NCBI GenBank assembly: GCA_033762735.1
Contig: JANRLJ010000217.1
Coordinates: 21,358-85,357 of the forward strand
From: JANRLJ01 sp033762735
GTDB taxonomy: Bacteria > Chloroflexota > Anaerolineae > Aggregatilineales > Phototrophicaceae
DNA: 64,000 nucleotides
Direction of reading: 5' to 3'
This document shows, piece by piece, positions 57,412-64,000 of the stretch. Position 1 is the stretch's first letter. Each line of letters starts with the position of its first letter. A program made the position numbers and the translations under genes. Under the pieces are notes generated by a model. That model worked only from the letters and a program-made list of their open reading frames with translations. It did no database searches and was not told where the DNA came from.

Positions 57412-58623
57412 TTAGCTGGTGCGCGCCAGCGACCAGACCGGGACGAAGGGCTGTTCAATCGCGTCTTCGTTCAGGGTGATGACTTCCGGCACCGGGAACC
57501 CATTAAAGGCAGCCGCATATTCATTGGTATAGGCACCCGTGTCATAGAAGACCAGGCGGTCATTGATGTGAATTTCCGGCAGGAGGATGTCCCGTGCGAC
57601 CACATCGCAGCTATCGCAGCTCGGCCCGGCCAGTGTGTAACGAGTCACCGGGCGTGCATCCGCATCATCGCTCAGCAGACGTACAACAGGTGGGAAGCCT
57701 TCAAAGGTTTCCATCAGGCCGTTGAAGACGCCAACATCCATATACAGCCAGGTACTCTCGCCGCGCTGTGCCTTGCCGACGACTGTCGCCAGCAGATGCC
57801 CGGCTTCTCCCACGAGGCCACGCCCCGGTTCGAGAACCAGCATCAGGTTCGGGCAGTCGGGGATGAAGTCGCGCACCGCCGCCATCACGCCTTCGCTGAT
57901 GGTTTCCAGCGTCGGAATGGTCACATCGTGATAGTGGCCGACGGGGAAACCACCGCCGATATCGAGGAAGTACAGATTGTGCCCGCGTTCTTCGGCGCGT
58001 TCCCACACACTTCCACAGGCACGAATGGCGTTCACCCAGTTGAAGGGCGTAAGGCACTGCGAACCGACATGGAACGACAGGCCAATCGGCTGAAGACCAA
58101 GTTCACGTGCCAGGTCGAGCAGCATCAGCGCTTGCTCGCCATCCACGCCGAACTTGCCCGCCAGCGGAAGGACGCTCCCGGTATTATCGACGGCGAGGCG
58201 AACGTAAACACGGCTGCCAGGAGCGACCTGCGCGACCTTTTCGACCTCGAAGGTCGAGTCCACGACCATCGCGTAAACGTCGGCTTCCTGCATCTGACGG
58301 ATAAAAGCTGGATGTTTGATCGGGTTGCTGCAAATAATCTGGTCGCCCGTTGCGCCTGCGTCCAACGCACGGCGCAGCTCGGCTGCGGAGGCGATTTCCA
58401 ACCCACCGCCCCGGTTTACGACCAGTTGCACAATCTGCGGGTTGGCATTCGCCTTCATGGCGTAATACACCATTCCGCCGGGGAACAGGTCAATAAAACG
58501 GTCGTAGGTTGCACTAATCGTCTCGAAATCGAGGGTGAGGCTGGGGGTGGAGGTAGATGGATCGTTCAGAATGGAGTCCAGGGGGACTTCTGTCATAGTT
58601 TCTGCACCCAGTGCCGAAGCCAT
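57412..58623 (-). CDS. ornithine decarboxylase (group IV, alanine-racemase fold)
   Basis: PLP enzyme expected to convert L-ornithine to putrescine. The 403-residue form starts MASALGAETM; a Met nine codons later is an alternative, and the longer frame begins inside a promoter-like region. It has the PLP Lys57 in YYAMKAN, FHVGSQC near 190, the phosphate loop DIGGGFP near 230 and the catalytic Cys in GPSCDSCD near 345. These favour ornithine over diaminopimelate or carboxynorspermidine decarboxylase, which normally lack this Cys-Asp pattern. Homospermidine synthase follows after 19 nt, so both should act in one pathway. Confidence 0.88.
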   Translation of the reverse strand: MASALGAETMTEVPLDSILNDPSTSTPSLTLDFETISATYDRFIDLFPGGMVYYAMKANANPQIVQLVVNRGGGLEIASAAELRRALDAGATGDQIICSNPIKHPAFIRQMQEADVYAMVVDSTFEVEKVAQVAPGSRVYVRLAVDNTGSVLPLAGKFGVDGEQALMLLDLARELGLQPIGLSFHVGSQCLTPFNWVNAIRACGSVWERAEERGHNLYFLDIGGGFPVGHYHDVTIPTLETISEGVMAAVRDFIPDCPNLMLVLEPGRGLVGEAGHLLATVVGKAQRGESTWLYMDVGVFNGLMETFEGFPPVVRLLSDDADARPVTRYTLAGPSCDSCDVVARDILLPEIHINDRLVFYDTGAYTNEYAAAFNGFPVPEVITLNEDAIEQPFVPVWSLARTS

Positions 58624-58705
58624 CGGCAGGAGGCGCTTTTCCTTTCCTTGATGCGGCTCACTTACGGATAAATAGGAAATGTTCTGCGGTGAATTGCGGA
58701 ACGAA

Positions 58706-58731
58706 GTTATAATATACCCTAGTTTTGTCAA
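58706..58731 (-). promoter_or_regulatory. possible promoter of the polyamine operon
   Basis: On the minus strand TTGACA (58731-58726) is followed by TATAAC (58711-58706) with only 14-bp spacing, in an AT-rich 249-bp gap between divergent genes. The -35 is perfect but the spacing is short, so this is tentative. A TATAAT also reads on the plus strand at 58708-58713. Confidence 0.35.
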
Positions 58732-58872
58732 AATAAAGTTAAATTTCCGCTACTTTGCTCTGTCGAACCATTTATAAGGATTTTTTTACAATTCTGCTGC
58801 GCAAGCACACTTTTTGCGTTCAATTCACCAGGGCTTTATGATTCTTTCTCAGCGCGAAAAATTGGAGGAACT

Positions 58873-59952
58873 GTGCGTTTGAAGGCAGCGTTAGTCGGCG
58901 TTGGGGCAATTGCTCAGACGAATTTTGAGGCGCTGGCGCGGGAGCATGAACGAGTCGAGGTTGTCGCAGCCGTTGATCCCAAACCGGAGCGGCTTCAGGC
59001 CTTTTGCAGCGCGAATAGTATTCCCCGCTGGTACATCGAGACGCAGGAAATGCTCAATGCGGAAAAGCCGCAGCTTGTGGTTATCGCCTCCCCTTCTGAC
59101 ACCCATGCTGAGTTAAATATCCGCTGTTTAGAAGCAGGGGCATGGGTGCTGTGTGAAAAGCCAATCTGCGCGTCACTTGCAGAAATGGATGCGATTGAAG
59201 CCGCCGAATATCGCACCGGGAATTATTGCAGCGTGATTTCACAGCGCCGTTTCAGCTCCGCCGCGAGGCAGGTCAGGCAGTTGATTAAAGCCGGGGAACT
59301 GGGTGCGCCGTTAACTGCGCTGGTACAGACGACCTGGTATCGTCCGATGAGTTATTATTCGCAAAGCTGGCACGGCACCTGGAAAGGTGAAGGCGGCGGC
59401 GCGGCGGTGACGCTTGGTATTCACCTGATTGACCTGCTGCTGTGGCTGTATGGGGACTGGCGGCAGGTGCAGGCCATGATCGCCACCCTCGACCGCACGA
59501 TTGAAGCGGAAAACGTATCCAGCGCGAGTGTGCGCTTTGAGAATGGCGCGTTAGCCTCAATTCTGACCAGCGCCGTTTCCCCGCGTGAGGAGTCCTATCT
59601 ACGCCTCGATTTTCAGAAAGCGACGGTCGAGGTGCGCCATCTCTACTCGTTCAGCAATCGGGACTGGATATTCAGCATCCCGAATGAGTCAACGGATGCA
59701 CCCCACCTTGAACGCTGGCGCAGGATCGAAACCGAAATCCCGCCCGATCATCACGCGCAACTGCGTGACTTACTGGATTGCTACGAAAGCGGGGAACGCC
59801 CCATGATGAGCGGTGCAGAACCTCGCCGAACACTGGAATTCATGGCGAGTTTTTATAAATCGGCCTTTACCGGGCAAGTGGTCGAACGTGGCACGATTAC
59901 CCCCTCTGATGCCTTTTATCATACGATGAACGGTGGCTTATATCATGTTTAA
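58873..59952 (+). CDS. Gfo/Idh/MocA family oxidoreductase
   Basis: NAD(P)-dependent sugar-type dehydrogenase. The 359-residue protein starts with GTG after GGAGG and has ALVGVGAIAQTNF near residues 5-17, VIASPSDTHAEL near 75-86, the signature CEKPICAS near 98-105 and GGGAAVTLGIHLIDLLLW near 175. It differs clearly from the homologue at 42275-43348. It overlaps the following short-chain dehydrogenase by 8 nt, so the two probably act on the same carbohydrate. Confidence 0.9.
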   Translation: MRLKAALVGVGAIAQTNFEALAREHERVEVVAAVDPKPERLQAFCSANSIPRWYIETQEMLNAEKPQLVVIASPSDTHAELNIRCLEAGAWVLCEKPICASLAEMDAIEAAEYRTGNYCSVISQRRFSSAARQVRQLIKAGELGAPLTALVQTTWYRPMSYYSQSWHGTWKGEGGGAAVTLGIHLIDLLLWLYGDWRQVQAMIATLDRTIEAENVSSASVRFENGALASILTSAVSPREESYLRLDFQKATVEVRHLYSFSNRDWIFSIPNESTDAPHLERWRRIETEIPPDHHAQLRDLLDCYESGERPMMSGAEPRRTLEFMASFYKSAFTGQVVERGTITPSDAFYHTMNGGLYHV

Positions 59953-60754
59953 ACTGACCGGAAAAGTGGCCGCCGTAACGGGCGGGACGGGTGTTCTCGG
60001 AGAAGTGATGTGCCGTGCACTGGCGAAAGCCGGGGCAGCGGTCGCCGTGATGGGAACGACCGAGGAAAAGACCCGTCGCCTCGCGGAGTCCATTCAGGCT
60101 GATGGTGGTCGGGCGCTCGGCGTTGCGGTAGATGTCACGGAAAAAGCCTCACTGGAAGCCGCTCTAAGCCGGACTCTAGACGCCTTTCAACAGGTCGATC
60201 TGCTGGTAAACGCGGCGGGTGGCAATAAACCCCAGGCCAGCACTTCACCAACGCAGGCTTTTTTTGATCTGCCCGCCGAGGCGCTGCGGGAAGTGGTCGA
60301 TCTCAATTTGGTGGGAACCCTGCTGCCCGCACAGGTCTTTGGGAAGCACATGGCCGAACGGCAAAGCGGAAATATCATCAATATTTCGTCGATGGCGGCC
60401 AGCCGCCCGCTTACTCGTGTACTGGCTTACGGTGGGGCAAAGGCGGCGGTGGATAATTTCACCCGCTGGGCAGCAGTGCATTTCGCGAAGGAGTACAGCC
60501 CGAATATCCGCGTGAACGCGATTGCGCCGGGGTTCTTTCTGACGGAGCAGAATCGTTTTCTGTTGACGGACAAGGCGACCGGGGATTTAACGCCGCGTGG
60601 GAAGGCCATTATCGAACATACCCCACAGGGGCGTTTTGGCGAGCCGGATGACCTGATTGGGACGTTGCTCTGGCTCGCCTCGGATGCATCCCGCTTTGTG
60701 ACCGGGATTGTCGTCCCGGTCGATGGCGGGTTCAGCGCATTCAGCGGGGTTTAG
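59945..60754 (+). CDS. short-chain dehydrogenase/reductase, mannonate/fructuronate-reductase-like
   Basis: NAD(P)-dependent oxidoreductase with a Rossmann fold. The 269-residue form starts MFKLTGKVAAVTGG; a GTG four codons upstream is possible. It has TGGTGVLGEVMC (cofactor loop), NAAGGN near 90, the catalytic Ser in INISSMAASR, YGGAKAAVDNF (YxxxK), and the C-terminal PVDGGFSAFSGV. The GGNKPQAST insertion and FFLTEQNRFLL segment recall SDR-type D-mannonate oxidoreductases. It overlaps the Gfo/Idh/MocA gene by 8 nt. Sugar acid metabolism is likely; the exact substrate is not. Confidence 0.88.
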   Translation: MFKLTGKVAAVTGGTGVLGEVMCRALAKAGAAVAVMGTTEEKTRRLAESIQADGGRALGVAVDVTEKASLEAALSRTLDAFQQVDLLVNAAGGNKPQASTSPTQAFFDLPAEALREVVDLNLVGTLLPAQVFGKHMAERQSGNIINISSMAASRPLTRVLAYGGAKAAVDNFTRWAAVHFAKEYSPNIRVNAIAPGFFLTEQNRFLLTDKATGDLTPRGKAIIEHTPQGRFGEPDDLIGTLLWLASDASRFVTGIVVPVDGGFSAFSGV

Positions 60755-60756
60755 CT

Positions 60757-61029
60757 TCAGGATGCCACGGCCATCGGTTGAGAGGCCGACACCAGCAGAT
60801 TTTCCCAGCGCACCGCTTCTTCGTTGCCGGGGTTGACCGTCCGCGCCTGCCGCACACAGCGCAGCTTGAGGTGCTGGTCGTTCAGCGTGCGTGCCAGATA
60901 CAGCCAGGCCATATCGTTACGGGGGTTCATTTTCAACGACTGCGCCAGCATTTTGCGCCCGCGCACCACATCCTTTTCCTGCTCGATTGCCACGACACCG
61001 AGTTCAAAATACAGTTGCGCGTCTGCCAT
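60757..61029 (-). CDS. small TPR-like helical protein
   Basis: A 90-residue soluble protein predicted to be helical. Two and a half degenerate tetratricopeptide-like units are visible (AQLYFELGVVAIEQEKDVVR, cited by LYFELGVVAIEQE, then AQSLKMNPRNDMAWLYLARTL and ARTVNPGNEEAVRWENLL). Such proteins usually mediate contacts between proteins. It is convergent with the dehydrogenase gene, with 2 bp between stops, and stands alone. The start MADAQ lies after a run containing AAGAGGG. Confidence 0.7.
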   Translation of the reverse strand: MADAQLYFELGVVAIEQEKDVVRGRKMLAQSLKMNPRNDMAWLYLARTLNDQHLKLRCVRQARTVNPGNEEAVRWENLLVSASQPMAVAS

Positions 61030-61177
61030 GATGCCCTCTTGCCTGATAAATAAGTTTGAGATGAATTAACCCAATCATAGCCGAAGAATGAAGTAATGGT
61101 TGGGAAATTCACAAACTTTTCGGACTTAGGGACATCTGTTAAATGGGCTGCAAAATTTGAGGGAAGGACGAGGGCGG

Positions 61178-63070
61178 TTATGCCCTACGTCCGTTGTTAT
61201 GCAGTTTTACGCGATTCAAATCTGGCAGAACCAGTTCGGGTTCCGGCTGTTCGGGCAGCACCATATCCACAAACTGCCGCCGATAGAGCTGCGCATAAAC
61301 ACCGTCCTTCGCCAGCAGATCGTCGTGCGTCCCGTCCTCCACGATCTGCCCCTGGTTCATCACCAGAATCCGGTCAGCATCCCGAATCGTGCTCAGGCGA
61401 TGAGCGATAATCAGGCTGGTACGGTTGTGCAGGATATGGCGCAGCCCTTCCTGAATATAGGCCTCGGTTTCGGTGTCAATGTTGCTGGTGGCTTCGTCCA
61501 GCACCAGAATACTGTTGGGGTTATGGATGAGTGCCCGCGCCAACGCGAGAAGCTGCCGCTGTCCCTGGGAGAAATTCGCGCCGCCAGGCAGCAGTTTATA
61601 ATCATATTCACCCGGCAGGCGCTCGATGAACGGCGCAGCACGGGCTGTTTCTGCCGCGACTCGCATCTGGTCATCCGTGACAGTCGGGTCGAACAGGCGA
61701 AGGTTATCCGCGACTGTGCCGTTAAAGCAGTAGGGGTTCTGCGGCACGACCATCACGCACTTGCGCAGGTCTTCCAGGCTCATGTCGCGCACGTCCACGC
61801 CGTCGATTTTGACGCTCCCGCCCTGCACATCATAGAAGCGCGTCAGCAGCCCGGCTAGCGAGGTCTTGCCCGCGCCTGTCGCACCCACAATCGCGACACG
61901 CTGCCCCGGCGGGATATGCAGGCAGACATCCCGCAGCACGGGCGTCCCCGGTTCATAGCTGAAATCGACATGATCGAGCGTGATCGAATGCTGGCGCTGA
62001 TCCTGCACAGTTCGTGGCTTCTCCGGATCGACAATCGTCGGCTCGACGGCCAGCATCCGGGCGATACGTTCTCCAGCAGACAGCGCACTTTGAATCTGCG
62101 CGAACTGTTCTGAGAGCGCCAGAATCGGGTCAAAGCTGCGGCGCGTGTATTGGATGAAAGAGATCAGCATCCCCAGTGTTGCCCATCCCGCCAGCACCCC
62201 ACTGCCGCCGCCATACAGCACCAGCGCCAGGCCGACTGTCGTCAGGATTTGCAGGATGGAGGCGAAGACGGTGTACTGGTCGCGTACCTGCATGTGCACG
62301 GCGCGATAGTCCCGATTCACCCGGTCGAAGGCTTCAAGGCTCTGCTTCTGCCGCCCAAAAAGCTGGACGATCAGCATCCCGTTCATCTGCTCGTTGAGAA
62401 ACGCCTGATATTCCCCGACCAGCTTATGAAAGCGCGACGAGGCGGCGCGAATCTTGGTGCGGAAGTAGACGGTCGAGACGGTCATGATGGGCAGCACCAG
62501 CAGTCCCAGCAGTGCTAATCGCCAGTTGAGCAGCACCATCACCGTGACAATGCCGATCAGCGTAATCAGGTTGGTGATGACAATCACGATACTGGTCGAA
62601 AGCAGTTCCGTCAGCGCTTCGATGTCGTTGGAAAGGCGCGCCACCAGCAGCCCTACCGGAGTCTTGTTGAAAAAGCGCATATCCTGCCTGAGGATGTGCT
62701 CAAACAACGTCTGCCGCAGACTGACCAGCGCGTTTTGCCCGACTGTTTGCAGCGTATAAATCTGGAAAAAGCGCAGCGCGAACAGCAGCGGAATTGAGGC
62801 AAAATAGATGATGGTATACGGCCACAACCCGTTCAGATCGCCCTGCGTGATCGGGCCATCAACGGCGCGTTGAATCAGGTATGGCGGCAGCAGCGACAGC
62901 GCGGTGATGCACGCCAGCATGAAAAACACCAGCAAAAGCTGTTTCCAGTATGGCAGAATGAACTTCAGCAGCATGAAAATCAGGGAGCGGTCGCTGATCT
63001 CTGCGTCCGTCGGGATGGTCTCCTCAAGGTTGCGCTGTGGCTGCACTCCGCGCATTCTTCCGTTCAGCAT
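61178..63070 (-). CDS. ABC exporter half-transporter, catalytically competent subunit
   Basis: A 630-residue type IV ABC exporter subunit. It has a soluble N-terminus, six membrane helices (about 35-330) and an ATPase domain with Walker A GATGAGKTS near 393-401, Q-loop VVPQNPYCFNG, signature FSQGQRQLLALARAL (FSQGQ in place of LSGGQ), Walker B ILVLDEATSNID with the catalytic Glu, and H-loop IAHRLSTI. It overlaps the upstream half-transporter gene by 1 nt. Together they look like a heterodimeric exporter of the TM287/288 or BmrCD kind, for drugs or lipids. Confidence 0.92.
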   Translation of the reverse strand: MLNGRMRGVQPQRNLEETIPTDAEISDRSLIFMLLKFILPYWKQLLLVFFMLACITALSLLPPYLIQRAVDGPITQGDLNGLWPYTIIYFASIPLLFALRFFQIYTLQTVGQNALVSLRQTLFEHILRQDMRFFNKTPVGLLVARLSNDIEALTELLSTSIVIVITNLITLIGIVTVMVLLNWRLALLGLLVLPIMTVSTVYFRTKIRAASSRFHKLVGEYQAFLNEQMNGMLIVQLFGRQKQSLEAFDRVNRDYRAVHMQVRDQYTVFASILQILTTVGLALVLYGGGSGVLAGWATLGMLISFIQYTRRSFDPILALSEQFAQIQSALSAGERIARMLAVEPTIVDPEKPRTVQDQRQHSITLDHVDFSYEPGTPVLRDVCLHIPPGQRVAIVGATGAGKTSLAGLLTRFYDVQGGSVKIDGVDVRDMSLEDLRKCVMVVPQNPYCFNGTVADNLRLFDPTVTDDQMRVAAETARAAPFIERLPGEYDYKLLPGGANFSQGQRQLLALARALIHNPNSILVLDEATSNIDTETEAYIQEGLRHILHNRTSLIIAHRLSTIRDADRILVMNQGQIVEDGTHDDLLAKDGVYAQLYRRQFVDMVLPEQPEPELVLPDLNRVKLHNNGRRA

Positions 63071-64000
63071 CAGACCACCTCCGGTTCGGTTTCGGTGCTT
63101 TTCTCACGCTCGACCATGCGGGCATACATGCCGCGCTGCGCGATCAGGTCTTCGTGTGTCCCCTGCTCGATGATACGCCCGTCATCAACCACCACAATAA
63201 AGTCGGCATCCTTCACCGTCGCGATGCGGTGGGCGATGATGATGCTCGTGCGGCTTTGCAAGACCTGTCTCAGATCAGCCAGAATATCAGCGGCGGTCTG
63301 GGTATCGACGCTGGAGAGCGCATCGTCCAGCACCAGAATGGCCGGGTCGCGGATAATGGCGCGGGCAATGGCGACACGCTGCTTCTGCCCGCCGGAAAGC
63401 ATCACGCCCTTCTCACCCACCAGCGTATTCATCCCATGCGGAAGCTGCGCCAGGTCGTTGCTCACCCGCGAGATGTGGATAGCGCGTTCCAGGTCTTCAT
63501 CGGAATAGGCATCATCGCCGTTCATCCGCACATTCTCCTGTAACGGCAGGCTGAACAGGAAGGTCGACTGTGGCACATAGGCAATCGCACGGCGCAGATC
63601 GGCCAGTTTCAGATCGCGCACATCGTGACCGTCGATCAGTACGCGGCCTTCGTCCACGTCCATCACCCGCGCCAGCAGGTTCACAAACTGCGTTTTGCCG
63701 CCGCCGGTCGGCCCCACCACCCCGACCACCGAGCCAGCGGGAATGTGCAGATCAATGTCGCGCAGCAGCCATTGATCGCCGGAACGAATTCCCGCGTTCT
63801 CAAAGGTAATTTCGCCGCGTGGCTGTTCCAGCGGACGCGCACCCGGCTTATCCGTAATTGTCGCGTGTTGCAGCAGTGGCGAAAGGCGGGTAAGCGCACC
63901 CCGCGTCTGCTGTAAGCGCTGGTAAATCGTGCCAAGCTGGAGCAGAACGGTGCTGATGAGGCCGAGGTACAGCAGAAATTGCGCAAAGTTCCCGACCGTC
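63070..64000 (-). CDS. ABC exporter half-transporter with degenerate site (partial, 5' end outside)
   Basis: The C-terminal 309 residues lie in the window; the frame stays open to the right edge, where it encodes membrane-domain sequence (FAQFLLYLGLIST). The ATPase domain has Walker A GPTGGGKTQ, Q-loop YVPQSTFLF, signature LSGGQKQRVAIARAI and H-loop IAHRIATV. Walker B reads ILVLDDALSSVD, with Asp for the catalytic Glu, the mark of the degenerate-site partner in heterodimeric exporters. It ends in TGATG overlapping the start of the next half-transporter. Confidence 0.9.
   Translation of the reverse strand, partial: TVGNFAQFLLYLGLISTVLLQLGTIYQRLQQTRGALTRLSPLLQHATITDKPGARPLEQPRGEITFENAGIRSGDQWLLRDIDLHIPAGSVVGVVGPTGGGKTQFVNLLARVMDVDEGRVLIDGHDVRDLKLADLRRAIAYVPQSTFLFSLPLQENVRMNGDDAYSDEDLERAIHISRVSNDLAQLPHGMNTLVGEKGVMLSGGQKQRVAIARAIIRDPAILVLDDALSSVDTQTAADILADLRQVLQSRTSIIIAHRIATVKDADFIVVVDDGRIIEQGTHEDLIAQRGMYARMVEREKSTETEPEVV

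Noticed and set aside
56106..58671. Long plus-strand frames opposite homospermidine synthase and ornithine decarboxylase
   Set aside because: Antisense shadows with His/Arg-rich nonsense composition. The minus-strand genes carry all expected motifs.
1..64000. CRISPR arrays, tRNA, rRNA, prophage or transposase genes
   Set aside because: No regularly spaced repeats, cloverleaf sequences, rRNA stretches or transposase/integrase motifs were seen in reading either strand. Short RNAs could be missed without a covariance search.

Overview
The window looks like a chromosomal segment of a free-living bacterium with moderately high GC (about 55-60 % by eye). It is tightly packed, shows sigma70-type promoters, and has no rRNA, tRNA, CRISPR array, transposase or phage gene that I can see. 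The best taxonomic guess is Chloroflexota (Anaerolineae-like). The reasons are an archaeal-type mevalonate pathway with isopentenyl phosphate kinase in a bacterial background (Roseiflexus is the known precedent), many oligopeptide, branched-chain amino acid and ABC transporters, an RND-type permease with no adaptor or outer-membrane partner, and homospermidine synthesis. This assignment is inference.

Layout. 1-1.8 kb (+): mevalonate kinase and isopentenyl phosphate kinase. 1.8-5.9 kb (-): a cyclophilin and an oligopeptide importer lacking ATPases. 6-12.5 kb (+): a PrsW-like membrane protein, a secreted protein, a large secreted S1-like protease homologue, tlyA and lepA. 12.5-14.9 kb (-): cinA followed by two overlapping genes that resemble inactivated halves of UMP synthase (PyrF-like and PyrE-like). 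15-19.7 kb (+): an orphan sugar-importer ATPase and a KdpD/KdpE pair. 19.8-24 kb (-): HMG-CoA reductase, HMG-CoA synthase, a thiolase homologue without catalytic residues, and a DUF35 protein split by an in-frame stop. 24.2-28.3 kb (+): 2-oxoglutarate dehydrogenase E1 and E2. 28.3-34.4 kb (-): a complete liv operon.

34.6-37.3 kb: a polysaccharide deacetylase, a small membrane protein, an oxoamine synthase close to serine palmitoyltransferase, and a short MITE-like palindromic element. 37.5-42.1 kb (-): a 1527-residue RND permease with a large repeat-containing insertion. 42.3-52.3 kb (+): a Gfo/Idh/MocA dehydrogenase, a complete five-gene oligopeptide/oligosaccharide importer, a GntR/UTRA regulator and a family 3 glycosidase. 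52.4-61 kb: an MFS transporter, a TIM-barrel protein with a methyltransferase, ornithine decarboxylase with homospermidine synthase, a second Gfo/Idh/MocA with a short-chain dehydrogenase, and a small TPR-like protein. 61.2-64 kb (-): a heterodimeric ABC exporter that runs off the end.

The most unusual biology is the mevalonate machinery. In methanogens, thiolase, HMG-CoA synthase and DUF35 form one channelling complex. Here the thiolase has lost its nucleophilic Cys and two further active-site residues, and the DUF35 zinc ribbon has lost its cysteines and is separated from its OB-fold by a stop codon, while HMG-CoA synthase and reductase look intact. A second cluster of apparent pseudoenzymes (CinA C-terminal domain, PyrF-like, PyrE-like) lies 6 kb away, and a protease homologue with Thr for Ser sits beside a PrsW homologue lacking key Glu residues.
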